Positions 1-8,511 of a stretch of 57,717 bases of DNA are shown one piece after another; positions within the stretch are counted from its first letter, which is position 1, and each line of letters starts with the position of its first letter. The position numbers were made by a program, and so were the translations under genes. Below the pieces are notes generated by a model that searched no databases, had not been told where the DNA came from, and saw nothing but the letters and a program-made list of their open reading frames with translations. The DNA is from a bacterium (GTDB lineage: Bacteria > Myxococcota_A > UBA9160 > UBA6930), in NCBI GenBank assembly GCA_024226235.1, contig JAAELW010000190.1:1-57717 (forward strand), in the 5' to 3' direction.

Positions 1-34
1 CGAGCTGACTCGAACCGCGAGCTGACTCGAACCG
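1..34. repeat. Two tandem copies of a 17-bp unit
   Basis: Bases 1-17 and 18-34 are identical (unit cgagctgactcgaaccg). The unit contains its own near-repeat (cgagctgactcgaacc). Because it begins at the window edge, the array may have more copies to the left. Its role is unknown; it lies just upstream of the first ketosynthase gene. Confidence 0.85.
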
Positions 35-78
35 GGCGGAGTCCGGACATTCGGCCGGCCCCAACCCGGGGCAGCCGG

Positions 79-84
79 TATCGT
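79..84 (+). promoter_or_regulatory. -10-like TATCGT before the ketosynthase start
   Basis: TATCGT ends 7 bases before the ATG at 92 and there is no Shine-Dalgarno sequence, which fits a leaderless transcript. It is one of eleven such TANNNT hexamers in the window. No convincing -35 is seen. Confidence 0.4.
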
Positions 85-91
85 CCGTGGC

Positions 92-1300
92 ATGAGCACG
101 CATTGCTCCCTCGGCGCGATGGGCTTGGTCCAAGCACTCGGCGCGGACGCCTCCGGGACCTGGCCTCGTCTTCTGGAAGGCGACCAGACCCGTCTGTCCC
201 ACTGGGACATGGGCTCGGACCGACCTCCGATCGTCGTGGCTTCCGTACGCGACGACTTGCCGGAGATCCCCGCTTCGCTCTCCGCCTTCGCCTGCCGCAA
301 CAACGCGATGGCGCTTGCCGCCCTGTTCCAGATCGAAGAGCCGCTGCGAGAGGCCATCGCACGTTTCGGCGCGAGTCGCGTCGGCGTGGTGATGGGCACC
401 AGCACATCTGGCGTTTCGGATGCGGAACTGGCGATCCGTCATCACCTCGAAACGGAATCCCTGGCACCCTCGTTCGACTACGCCCAACTCGAATTCGGAG
501 GGATCGCCGACTTCACGGCTCGCTGGTTGGGCGCCGAAGGGCCGGCCTACACGCTCTCGACCGCCTGCTCCTCCGGGGCGCGAGCCTTGGCCTCCGCGCG
601 CTCGATGCTGCGTCTGGGTTTCTGTGATGCGGTGGTGGCGGGGGCTGCCGACACGCTGTGCGGCCTCACGACCGGTGGGTTCTCCTCTCTGCAGGCCATC
701 GCACCGGAGCCGACGAACCCGATGAGTGTGAATCGGCGAGGGCTCACGCTGGGCGAAGGCGCCGCGGTATTTCTCGTCACACGCGAGACCGGGGACGGGG
801 GCGGCGTTCGGCTGGCCGGCGTCGGCGAGTCGAGCGAGGCCCATCACATGTCTGCGCCGGACCCGGACGGCCGCGGTGCCGAGACCGCAATACGACTCGC
901 TCTGGAAGATGCCGAAGCCGACCCGAGCGACATCGCCTACGTGAATCTGCACGGAACCGGAACTGCGCTGAACGACGCGATGGAAAGCGCGGCTGTGGAG
1001 CGGGTACTGGGCCGTGAAGTGGCCTGCAGTTCGACCAAGCCGATGACTGGCCACACGCTCGGCGCCGCAGGGGCAATCGAGGCTGCCTTCAGCTGGCTCG
1101 TACTCGAGCATGCACAGAATGGAACACTCTCGCTCCCGCCCCACGTCTACGACGGAGAATTCGACCCCGCCTGCGCACCGATCCATCTCGCCCACAAAGG
1201 CGAAACGGTCGGGGTCAGGGGCCGCGCACTCGTGCTCACGAGTTCGTTCGGCTTCGGCGGAAACAACTGTTGCCTCGTCCTCGAACGGAAGCTCCCGTGA
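92..1300 (+). CDS. Beta-ketoacyl-ACP synthase (aryl-polyene type)
   Basis: A 402-residue FabF-like condensing enzyme that would join malonyl-ACP units to a growing polyene chain in the cytoplasm. The catalytic triad is complete: Cys159 in STACSSGA, His287 in HGTGT and His321 in GHTLGAAG. The C-terminal SFGFGGNN loop is also present. Length is normal for the family. Its stop overlaps the GTG start of the next gene (GTGA), so the two are probably translated together, like a ketosynthase and chain-length factor. The pair runs head-on into the main minus-strand pigment operon, so it depends on a different promoter. The family call is firm; the aryl-polyene role rests on the neighbours. Confidence 0.92.
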   Translation: MSTHCSLGAMGLVQALGADASGTWPRLLEGDQTRLSHWDMGSDRPPIVVASVRDDLPEIPASLSAFACRNNAMALAALFQIEEPLREAIARFGASRVGVVMGTSTSGVSDAELAIRHHLETESLAPSFDYAQLEFGGIADFTARWLGAEGPAYTLSTACSSGARALASARSMLRLGFCDAVVAGAADTLCGLTTGGFSSLQAIAPEPTNPMSVNRRGLTLGEGAAVFLVTRETGDGGGVRLAGVGESSEAHHMSAPDPDGRGAETAIRLALEDAEADPSDIAYVNLHGTGTALNDAMESAAVERVLGREVACSSTKPMTGHTLGAAGAIEAAFSWLVLEHAQNGTLSLPPHVYDGEFDPACAPIHLAHKGETVGVRGRALVLTSSFGFGGNNCCLVLERKLP

Positions 1301-2028
1301 AGACCTTCATTCGCAGCTGGTGCGCCTGGTCACCAGGGATCGAGACCGCCGAAGCGTGGAAGACCTGGGCCCATGCACCCAACCCCCTGGCCACTGAGGG
1401 CGCACCCGACGCAAAGTTCCTTCCCGCCATGCTGCGTCGGCGCTGCACGCCGCTCTCGAAGATCCTGCTGAAGGTCGCCAGCGAAGGCTGCTCCGAAGCC
1501 GAGCGCAGCGATGCGCGGACGGTCTTCGCATCCCGCCATGGCAGCATCAACGAATCGATCGGCCTACTCGAAAACGTGGCGCGGGGAGAGCGGATCTCAC
1601 CCGCCACTTTCAGCCACACAGTCCACAACGCGCAGGCCGGCTTGTTCTCGATCGCGATGGGAAACCGCCAGGCCTCGAGTTCCCTGGCCGGGCGACACGA
1701 CAGCTTCGGCTATGGCCTGCTCGAGGCCCTCGGGCACCTGGAGCGGGAGCCCGAACGCCCGGTGCTGTTCGTGACGGGAGACGTGCCACTCGATCCGGTG
1801 TTCGGCAGCCTGGTGAACGAGCCGGCCTGTGCCTACGGCGTAGCGCTACTGCTCGCGCGAAGTGGGGACTCGGAGCATCAGGGCTTCGAAGTGGCATTCG
1901 AACGCCCGTCCCCCGAAGCGAAGCGTCTGGCCTGGCCCCCGGCTGCGGAATTCCTCCGCTTCTGGATCGCCGGAGATGCGGACTTCTCGATTCCGACGCA
2001 CCGACACCTCTGGCGTTTCAGCCGCTGA
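1297..2028 (+). CDS. Ketosynthase-like chain length factor
   Basis: A 243-residue truncated ketosynthase-fold protein of the type annotated as beta-ketoacyl synthase chain length factor in aryl-polyene clusters (Ketoacyl-synt_2 family). The typical segment TVHNAQAGLFSIA lies near the middle, where an active ketosynthase would carry its nucleophile region. No active-site cysteine motif or HGTGT motif is present, so it should be non-condensing and act as the partner of the preceding ketosynthase. The start is GTG at 1297, overlapping the upstream stop; this gives a natural N-terminus and translational coupling. An upstream ATG at 1270 would put 30 more bases inside the ketosynthase gene and is less likely. 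Confidence 0.82.
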   Translation: MKTFIRSWCAWSPGIETAEAWKTWAHAPNPLATEGAPDAKFLPAMLRRRCTPLSKILLKVASEGCSEAERSDARTVFASRHGSINESIGLLENVARGERISPATFSHTVHNAQAGLFSIAMGNRQASSSLAGRHDSFGYGLLEALGHLEREPERPVLFVTGDVPLDPVFGSLVNEPACAYGVALLLARSGDSEHQGFEVAFERPSPEAKRLAWPPAAEFLRFWIAGDADFSIPTHRHLWRFSR

Positions 2029-2048
2029 AAGCGCCCCCGCTCTCCACT

Positions 2049-3278
2049 CTATCGGCGGAATAGCAGTGAGGTGTTGATTCCCCCGAAGGCGAAGTTGTTG
2101 CTAGCGGCGATCTCGAGTGGGGTTTCGCGGGGGTTGGCCGACACGTAGTCGAGTTCCGCGCAGCGCGGATCGATGTTCTCCAGATTCAGGGTGGGGGCCA
2201 CCCAGCCCTCTCGCAGCATGCCGATGGTCATCCATGCCTCGAGCGCACCGCAGGCGCCGAGGGTGTGGCCCAGGTGGCCTTTGAGGGAGCTCACGGGAGC
2301 CCCGCCTCCATAGGCACGCCGCATCGCCGTGCTCTCGGCGATGTCGCCGGCTTCGGTCGCGGTGGCATGCGCGCACACATAGTCGACCCGGCCCGGCTCG
2401 AGGTCCGCATCCGCCAGGGCCCTTTGCATCGCGCCCTCCATGCCCGCCGGATCCGGCGCCATCAGGTGCAGGCCATCGCAATTCGTTCCGTACCCGATCA
2501 CTTCAGCCAGGATGTTCGCACCGCGGCCGCGAGCATGCTCCAACGCCTCGAGCACCAGGGTGGCGGCGCCCTCCCCCACCACGAGCCCGTCGCGATCGGT
2601 GTCGAAGGGACGCGAGGCGGCTGCGGGCTCGTCGTTGCGGGTCGAGGTGGCGAACATCAGGTCGAACACTCCGACCTCGATCTCGTGGAGCTCTTCCGCA
2701 CCCCCACAGACCATCACGTCCTGACGACCGAAGCGAACCTGCTCGTAGCCCACACCGATCGCCTGGGAGCCGGATGTGCACGCGCTGGTCGTCGGTAGCA
2801 CCGCGCCTCGGATCTCGAAATACTGGGCCAGATTGGCTGCGCAGGTGTGACTCATCAGCTTCACATACTGCATCGGCACCACGCTCTTCACGCGCCGTTC
2901 CACACCGAAGGCCTTGGAGAAAGCGACCATCGCGTCCGGGCTTCCCGAGGTCGAACCGTAGGCCAGACCCGTACGTCCGTCGGAGATCGCGGGATCCCCG
3001 ATCAGGCCGGCGTCTTCGAGTGCTCGTGCGGTGGCCCAGGTCGCGAGACGTGAAACCCGACCCATCCCGCGCAGCTTCTTGCGGGGGGCCGAAGAAGGAA
3101 GCGCCGGCTCGTCGACGGGTCCGGCCAGACGGGTTCGCATGCCCTCGATCTGTTCGAGCACGGGCCAGACCCGGAGCCCCGAACGGCCACTCCGCAGGGC
3201 ATCGCGTACCTCGGCCCAGCTGGCGCCAATGGGTGAGACACCAGCCATCCCGGTGACGACGACCCTCCGCCCGCTCAA
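2049..3278 (-). CDS. Second beta-ketoacyl-ACP synthase
   Basis: A 409-residue FabB/FabF-type condensing enzyme and the last gene of the minus-strand pigment operon. Active-site residues are Cys167 in TTSACTSGS, His304 in AHATATEAGD (in place of the usual HGTGT) and His338 in GHTLGACGA. The altered first histidine motif and CTSGS nucleophile loop separate it from housekeeping FabF. The start is TTG at 3278, overlapping the stop of the membrane-protein gene (TTGA) and preceded by GGAGG with a 4-base spacer; a longer reading to 3482 would run far into the upstream gene. It probably handles a different step (initiation or elongation) from the ketosynthase at 92-1300. Confidence 0.9.
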   Translation of the reverse strand: MSGRRVVVTGMAGVSPIGASWAEVRDALRSGRSGLRVWPVLEQIEGMRTRLAGPVDEPALPSSAPRKKLRGMGRVSRLATWATARALEDAGLIGDPAISDGRTGLAYGSTSGSPDAMVAFSKAFGVERRVKSVVPMQYVKLMSHTCAANLAQYFEIRGAVLPTTSACTSGSQAIGVGYEQVRFGRQDVMVCGGAEELHEIEVGVFDLMFATSTRNDEPAAASRPFDTDRDGLVVGEGAATLVLEALEHARGRGANILAEVIGYGTNCDGLHLMAPDPAGMEGAMQRALADADLEPGRVDYVCAHATATEAGDIAESTAMRRAYGGGAPVSSLKGHLGHTLGACGALEAWMTIGMLREGWVAPTLNLENIDPRCAELDYVSANPRETPLEIAASNNFAFGGINTSLLFRR

Positions 3279-3985
3279 GGTTCCTCCATACCCAGCTCGA
3301 TGCGCATACGGCGAATGTACTCCATCGAACGGCGTCCTCTCGGCGTTCGCTCCGGCGGAAAGAGCCGCGCGAACAGGCGATCGATGGGTCCCTCGTCGAA
3401 GGCCCGGAACCACGTCTTGCGGAACAGCGTCTCGATGCCCTGCAACACGAACGCAGTGACGTACAAGCCGGCACCGGTCCACGCCTTCCAGCGCGCGGGA
3501 TCGGTCTCACTCGCGAGCCAGGCAATCGCAACCGCGTTGCCGAGAAAGAAGATCGCCCATAAGACGGTCACGACGCGGCAGTAGGGACGAATCCAGTCCG
3601 GCAGGTAGGGCTGCATGAAATGGGCCATCCGTTCGACGACTGAATCCCCACGGCGCAGACTGGCAAGGAAGTATCCGGCAAGCCCCAGCTGGATCGCCGC
3701 GGGCACGAACAAGAGCGGGGCCCGCCTCCCCGTCACGGCGGCCAGCGCGAGCAGACCGAGAATGGCCAGCTGGGTGGGACGAAGTGCTGGCGCCGTGATG
3801 GATCGCCACCGCCAGGCGAGGCCAGCCGCTCCGCTCACGAGCAGTGCAACGGCCACGGTCCGCAGACCGAAACGCAGGAGCGCCCACTCCAACGCGAACG
3901 GGTAGGCCGCAACCAGCAGGATGCCCAGCATCGCGAGCCCCAGGACGGGCGGAGGCGGCGAGCGGAAAGGATGCCGATGGGCCAC
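3275..3985 (-). CDS. Multi-span membrane protein of the pigment cluster
   Basis: A 236-residue protein with several hydrophobic helices in the first 100 residues and two more around residues 130-180, then a basic, charged C-terminal tail. It resembles the COG4648-type uncharacterised inner-membrane protein found in aryl-polyene clusters, where it is thought to help assemble or move the product at the membrane. No catalytic motif is visible. It starts 15 bases after the halogenase stop and ends in a 4-base overlap with the second ketosynthase, so it is embedded in the operon. The family assignment is a recollection from context, not a search. Confidence 0.65.
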   Translation of the reverse strand: MAHRHPFRSPPPPVLGLAMLGILLVAAYPFALEWALLRFGLRTVAVALLVSGAAGLAWRWRSITAPALRPTQLAILGLLALAAVTGRRAPLLFVPAAIQLGLAGYFLASLRRGDSVVERMAHFMQPYLPDWIRPYCRVVTVLWAIFFLGNAVAIAWLASETDPARWKAWTGAGLYVTAFVLQGIETLFRKTWFRAFDEGPIDRLFARLFPPERTPRGRRSMEYIRRMRIELGMEEP

Positions 3986-4000
3986 TTGGGGACACCGGTC

Positions 4001-5557
4001 TCAGAAGAGCGGACGCGCCGTCATCATGGTCGTGAGCGGAAGCTGTGCCTGGGCATCCATCTCACGGCCGAGCAACTCCAGCCCGCGGCGGCGCACGTCG
4101 TTGAAGATCTGGCCGGTCTTCTCGTGAATTTCCTGCTGGCTGCGCGGGAGGCCCACCTGCTCGATGAAGTCGATGTTCTCGAGACCATGGGAAAACACGC
4201 CGAGGTTGCTGCAATGGTACTCGCCCCGCTCGCGAACCCGTGTTTCGGCAGCGCGGAACAGGTCGGAGAAGTTCTGGAGGGCCTGGAGGATGAAACGCTG
4301 CTGGCGCAGCTGGCTGCGAAGGAATCCCTCGTCCAGGTACTCATCCAGGAAGTACGGCGAAACCCAGAGATTGAAATAGCAGCCGATGTCGAAGTCCCAT
4401 TTCATCCGCATCAGATCAAAGCTGCCGATCAAACCGTAGAGACCGCGGTACAGGCGCATCGCCGCTTCGAAACGGAAGGCCATGAACCGGTCGTAGAGCT
4501 GGGCACGGCGGGCCTGCTCGTCGTTGGCCTCACCCGCCTGATCGCGTTTCACCAGGTCGCAGAGAAAATCGTTTGCGAGGGCGATGAAATCGGCGCCCGG
4601 GCTGTAGAGCGGATCGGGAAAGGCTCCGGCTTCACCGATCAGCCCCCAACGATCGGCAGAAAAGAACTGTCGGGTGCCGTAGGTGAAGCCGTTGAGCCCC
4701 ACCACATCGATCGGCTTGGCGTGGGTCAGCAGTGACGCCATCGCTCGATGCGATTCCAGGAAGGCACGGAAGCCTTCCTGCGTGCAGAGTGCGCCGTACT
4801 TCCCAGGAGGTTGCCCGACGACACCGATACTGGTGATCCCTGCGCCCAGCGGAATGACCCAGATCCAGTAGTCCGGGTAGCAGAAATGCATCGTCGAGAT
4901 ACCGCGCGCGGTGTGGCGCGCGCGGGCCGAAAACGCCGGGTCGCCGCAGTCATCCACATCGGCCACGCCTTCGAAACGACCCCACACGGAGAGCATCGAA
5001 TGGTTGGCTTCCTCTACCCGCAAGTCGAGAGCGCGGGAAACCAGCGCTGCGCGCCCACTGGCGTCGAGCAACCAGCGGCACTCGACCCGATCCTTGTGTC
5101 CATCCCGCTCGATTCGGAACGAATGGGAAGCTCCCCCCTGGCCGATCTCCAGGTCGTCCACCCTGGTCCCCGTATGGATCGCGATGCCCGCCTTCTCGTT
5201 CATCACCAGCAGGTCCGCATCGAGCCGCGCCCGGTCGACCTGGAAGGCTGGGTGGAACGGCAGGCTGATCGTGCCGATCTCACTCATCTCGGTGAGTTCG
5301 GCCTGCTTCTCCGCGTCATCGAAGAAGAAGCGAAGCCCGTTCTTCGGCAGATGGTGCTCGTAGAGGTATCGACTGAGCCCGACCCGGCGGTTCAGGTAGG
5401 AGCCCGCGATTTCGACCGTGCTCTCGCCGACCTTGTAGGACGTCTCCGTGTTCTTCTCGAAGATGCCAATGGACAAGCCAGGCACCTGTCGGGAGAGCTG
5501 ACGCGCGATCAGGCTGCCGCCCATCCCGCCCCCCAGAATCGCCACGTCGAGCTTCAC
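4001..5557 (-). CDS. Flavin-dependent halogenase (tryptophan-halogenase family)
   Basis: A 518-residue FAD enzyme predicted to use FADH2, oxygen and halide to halogenate an aromatic substrate, as proposed for brominated xanthomonadins. It shows the N-terminal dinucleotide motif GGGMGG (residues 9-14), YKVGES, a candidate catalytic lysine at Lys72 in LPKNGLRFFF, and the diagnostic WxWxIP motif as WIWVIP at 231-236. Full family length. The start is GTG at 5557, overlapping the ketoreductase stop by four bases; a reading open to 6025 would cover most of that gene and is rejected. No flavin reductase partner is in the window. The main doubt is whether the substrate is the aryl head group. Confidence 0.85.
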   Translation of the reverse strand: MKLDVAILGGGMGGSLIARQLSRQVPGLSIGIFEKNTETSYKVGESTVEIAGSYLNRRVGLSRYLYEHHLPKNGLRFFFDDAEKQAELTEMSEIGTISLPFHPAFQVDRARLDADLLVMNEKAGIAIHTGTRVDDLEIGQGGASHSFRIERDGHKDRVECRWLLDASGRAALVSRALDLRVEEANHSMLSVWGRFEGVADVDDCGDPAFSARARHTARGISTMHFCYPDYWIWVIPLGAGITSIGVVGQPPGKYGALCTQEGFRAFLESHRAMASLLTHAKPIDVVGLNGFTYGTRQFFSADRWGLIGEAGAFPDPLYSPGADFIALANDFLCDLVKRDQAGEANDEQARRAQLYDRFMAFRFEAAMRLYRGLYGLIGSFDLMRMKWDFDIGCYFNLWVSPYFLDEYLDEGFLRSQLRQQRFILQALQNFSDLFRAAETRVRERGEYHCSNLGVFSHGLENIDFIEQVGLPRSQQEIHEKTGQIFNDVRRRGLELLGREMDAQAQLPLTTMMTARPLF

Positions 5558-6312
5558 GCCAGTCCGCCGTTCACAGAAATCGTCTGCCCGGTAACATAGG
5601 CCGCACCCTCGGAGAAGAGAAATGCGACCACCGCGGCCACCTCCTCGGCGGAGCCCAGGCGCTGCATCGGAATCAGCGTGCGGATTGCTTCCATCGGAGC
5701 CGTCTCGGCCATTTCCGACTCGATGAGCCCCGGCGCCACACTGTTCACGGTGATCTGGCGTGCCGCCAACTCCAGGGAAAGCGCACGGCTCGCCCCGATC
5801 AGGCCGGCCTTCGAAGCCGCATAGTTCACCTGACCACGATTTCCGATCTGCCCGCTGATCGAGGAGATCGTGACGATACGCCCGCCCGCCCGAGCGCGCA
5901 CCATCGGCAGGACCAGGGGCTGCACCACGTGGTGGAAGGCGTCCAGGTTGGTGCTGAGCACACGATCCCAGCTCTCGCCCGCCATGGCCGGAAAGGCCGC
6001 GTCGTCGTGAATCCCTGCATTGCATACGACGCCCCAGAACGCGCCATTCGCTTCGATCTCTCCGGTCAACGCCTCACGGGCCGCTGCCCGATCCGCCACG
6101 TCGAAGCCCAACGTGGCCGCAGATACTCCTGCATCCCGACAAGCGTGGGCGACCTCCTCCGCGGCATCCACGTTGCGCCCGAAGTGTGCGACGATCGGGA
6201 ATCCGGCCCGTGCCAGGGCCAACGCGATGGCGCGACCCAGCCCTCCGCTTGCACCGGTCACGAGTACGCGTTTCGGCCCATCGGCCTCGGCGCGGCGGCG
6301 CCTCAACGCCAT
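5554..6312 (-). CDS. 3-oxoacyl-ACP reductase (FabG-like SDR)
   Basis: A 252-residue classical short-chain dehydrogenase expected to reduce 3-oxoacyl-ACP intermediates with NADPH. The cofactor motif TGASGGLG is near residue 20, NAG follows in the middle, the catalytic serine is in SSISGQIG, and YAASK supplies Tyr and Lys. The C-terminal GQTISVNGG is typical of FabG. I chose ATG 6312, which has GGAG eight bases upstream and overlaps the dehydratase stop by 10 bases; an ATG at 6336 would overlap more. It sits between dehydratase and halogenase genes, the right company for a polyene ketoreductase. Confidence 0.88.
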   Translation of the reverse strand: MALRRRRAEADGPKRVLVTGASGGLGRAIALALARAGFPIVAHFGRNVDAAEEVAHACRDAGVSAATLGFDVADRAAAREALTGEIEANGAFWGVVCNAGIHDDAAFPAMAGESWDRVLSTNLDAFHHVVQPLVLPMVRARAGGRIVTISSISGQIGNRGQVNYAASKAGLIGASRALSLELAARQITVNSVAPGLIESEMAETAPMEAIRTLIPMQRLGSAEEVAAVVAFLFSEGAAYVTGQTISVNGGLA

Positions 6313-6791
6313 GGGCCAGCTCCGCGCGAAGCCCATTCAGCCAGGTCCTCGACGATCATCACGTTCAGTGTTCCATCTGCCAGAGACGGACGCTCGTCTT
6401 CCCCGACCTCTGCCTCCATGGTTCGAAGAGAGCAGGCAAACGCATGCGCACCCACTCCACGACCATGCACCCAGCGAGCGGTCACGACGAGTTCACGCTC
6501 TGTTTCGATCGGGCCCCGCGGGAGCGTCGCCCGGCGCGCACCCAGCAACAGGCCGGGCCGCGGCGGCTCCCCTTCCTCCCGCGAACAAAGCCCCCCATGG
6601 ACTGCAATGCACTGGGCCATCCACTCCAACGCGGCTGTGGCGGGAATCCGCCCATCCGGAAGGGCCAACACCGCACTTGCCGCCGGACGAACGGCACAAG
6701 CCGTCTCTTCTTCGTCGTGCCGGAGCACCCGGTCGAGCAGACACATGGGTCCGGCATGGGGCAGAAGCAGCGCGAGATCGGGGAAGCTCAC
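6303..6791 (-). CDS. Hotdog-fold 3-hydroxyacyl-ACP dehydratase (ApeP-like)
   Basis: A 162-residue hotdog protein beginning with LLLPHAGPMCLLDRVL, the segment that carries the active-site histidine (His12) in the aryl-polyene dehydratases. It would remove water from 3-hydroxyacyl-ACP to make the conjugated double bonds. The start is GTG at 6791, overlapping the acyltransferase stop (GTGA). A longer open frame to 7082 runs through the neighbouring gene and has no family-like sequence. A second hotdog domain is fused to the ligase at 8508-10268, so the operon encodes two dehydratases, matching the paired dehydratases of characterised aryl-polyene systems. Confidence 0.8.
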   Translation of the reverse strand: MSFPDLALLLPHAGPMCLLDRVLRHDEEETACAVRPAASAVLALPDGRIPATAALEWMAQCIAVHGGLCSREEGEPPRPGLLLGARRATLPRGPIETERELVVTARWVHGRGVGAHAFACSLRTMEAEVGEDERPSLADGTLNVMIVEDLAEWASRGAGPWR

Positions 6792-7756
6792 GCTCCACGC
6801 TCGTGGGTGTGCCAGGTGTCGTAGAAGTTGAACCACTGGTAGGGCGTCTGGCGGCAGCCCTGTTCCAAGCGTGCCACATACTGCTCGAGCCACTTCCGAG
6901 CCTGAGCGTCCCGCTCGCCTCGTGGCACGATACCCCCGGAATGCAGTGGTTCGACGATGGCCTCGTAGGTGGCCGCATCCCGCCTGACACATACCGAGAA
7001 CAGCAGCGGGGCTCCGAGCAGACCCGCCAACAAGAACGGTCGAAGAGAGAAAGGCGCCGGATGGCCGAGAAACGGAATCCACTCGCGCCGACCCGTATCA
7101 CCGGGCCAGATCCGATCCCCGAGAATTCCGACGAATTCCCCCCGACCGAGGCATTGGCGGATCTCGAAAGCGGTACGAGTCGAAGACGGATCCAGCGAAA
7201 TCACGCGCACCGGATGGTCCGGATCGAGTTGGGCGAGAAATCTGCCGATCTGCTCGGCGTGGCGCGTGTACATCAGCACATTCACCGCCAACCCATGGCG
7301 CCCGGCAAGCAGACGCATCATGTCGAAGCTCCCGAGATGGGAGCCCAACAAGATGGCGCCCTTCCCCTGCTCGGCCAGCGAAAAGAGGTGCTCACTTCCC
7401 CGGTGCAGGAATTCGATGTCGTCGAGCTCTCCACCCCAGGCCACCATGCGGTCGAAAATGTTCACCGAGAACTCGTGCGTGTGGCGGAGGCAGGTCGCGA
7501 ACGACGGCTCCGGAAGGTCGAGCTCGGGTGCGACCACCCGGAGACGCGTCAGGTAGCGACGCTGCGCAACGCGACCATCTCCGCGGACGATCGAGAAGTA
7601 GAGAGCGATTGGCCACAACAGACCGCTCGAAAGCCGGCGGCCCAGCAAGCGATACACCCGGCGCATCAACCGCGCAGCGAACAACGAGCCGGATTCGGCC
7701 AGCTGCGCCCAGGTCGCATTCGAGGATGCCGGGCTCGCGGGCGCCACGGATTTCAT
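6788..7756 (-). CDS. HtrB/MsbB-like lipid acyltransferase
   Basis: A 322-residue member of the LPLAT superfamily of lipid A late acyltransferase type. The HX4D catalytic motif is His140-Asp145 (SHLGSFD), followed by a typical RHGLAVNVLMY stretch and a hydrophobic segment near FSLRPFLLAG. In aryl-polyene clusters such enzymes are thought to move the polyene onto a lipid or sugar anchor in the inner membrane. The start is ATG at 7756, overlapping the glycosyltransferase stop (ATGA); the open frame upstream to 7852 is part of that other gene. It is the second acyltransferase in the operon, distinct from the PlsC-like one at the operon head. Confidence 0.83.
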   Translation of the reverse strand: MKSVAPASPASSNATWAQLAESGSLFAARLMRRVYRLLGRRLSSGLLWPIALYFSIVRGDGRVAQRRYLTRLRVVAPELDLPEPSFATCLRHTHEFSVNIFDRMVAWGGELDDIEFLHRGSEHLFSLAEQGKGAILLGSHLGSFDMMRLLAGRHGLAVNVLMYTRHAEQIGRFLAQLDPDHPVRVISLDPSSTRTAFEIRQCLGRGEFVGILGDRIWPGDTGRREWIPFLGHPAPFSLRPFLLAGLLGAPLLFSVCVRRDAATYEAIVEPLHSGGIVPRGERDAQARKWLEQYVARLEQGCRQTPYQWFNFYDTWHTHERGA

Positions 7757-8511
7757 GCGCCTTCCGGCTCCATTGCCAGAGCCGCCGGTCGGCGCCACAG
7801 CAGACGCGGGCTGCGAACCAACATGCCGAAGAAGAGGCGCATGTAGAGCCACGCCAGTCGCAGGTCATCCCAGAATATGTCGAAGTTGGAATAACCTCCT
7901 TTCGGATACACGATGGGCGTGACCTGATTGATCACCGGTACGCCCGCCCACACAAGACGCACGGCCAACTCTGGCTCGAATTCCATGTGGTCCCCGGTAC
8001 GCACCCGGTCGAGCAGCGCCAAGGTCGGCTCGAGGGGAACACCTCGGAAGCCCACCAGCGGATCCTCGATCGCGAACGAGAGCGTCGCGAGCCAGACCAG
8101 GCCGCGGGAGAGCTGACGCGAGGCCAGGCGGGCCTTCGGAACCGAGGCGTCGAACCTTGGAGCGCCGAGCACCAGCGCTCCGGGATGGGCGGCCATGGCC
8201 TCCAGGAAGCGCGGGACATCGGAGGTCGCGTGTTGGCCATCGGCGTCCAGATGGATCACGTGGCTGTAGCCACGATGCGCGGCCAGACGGAATCCGGCGC
8301 GCAGGGCCATGCCCTTCCCTCCGTTCTCCTCACAATGATGCAGCTCGACGAAGTCATGAAGACGGGCCAACTCATCCATGCGCTGGCGATTGGCCGTGTC
8401 ACTGCCGTCGTCGATCACAAAGCAGGGCATCCCGAGCCCGGCCAACCCGTCGAGCACGTCGGCCAGGGGCTCGGCGTGCTGGTGGACCGGAATCAGCAGG
8501 GCCGGCTTCAC
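7753..8511 (-). CDS. Glycosyltransferase family 2
   Basis: A 252-residue GT-A fold glycosyltransferase. It opens with LLIPVHQHAEPL, has the nucleotide-binding FVIDDGS and GGKGMALRAGF, and the metal-binding DxD as Asp89-Asp91 in HLDADGQ. Two hydrophobic segments near the C-terminus (around WLYMRLFFGMLV) suggest membrane attachment. In the pigment setting it would decorate or anchor the product with a sugar. The start is GTG at 8511 in a 4-base overlap with the ligase stop. The acceptor is unknown. Confidence 0.83.
   Translation of the reverse strand: MKPALLIPVHQHAEPLADVLDGLAGLGMPCFVIDDGSDTANRQRMDELARLHDFVELHHCEENGGKGMALRAGFRLAAHRGYSHVIHLDADGQHATSDVPRFLEAMAAHPGALVLGAPRFDASVPKARLASRQLSRGLVWLATLSFAIEDPLVGFRGVPLEPTLALLDRVRTGDHMEFEPELAVRLVWAGVPVINQVTPIVYPKGGYSNFDIFWDDLRLAWLYMRLFFGMLVRSPRLLWRRPAALAMEPEGA

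Noticed and set aside
4001-6025. A 674-residue halogenase with a long N-terminal extension
   Set aside because: The extra residues are the ketoreductase gene read in another frame; the GTG at 5557 in a 4-base overlap is the natural start.
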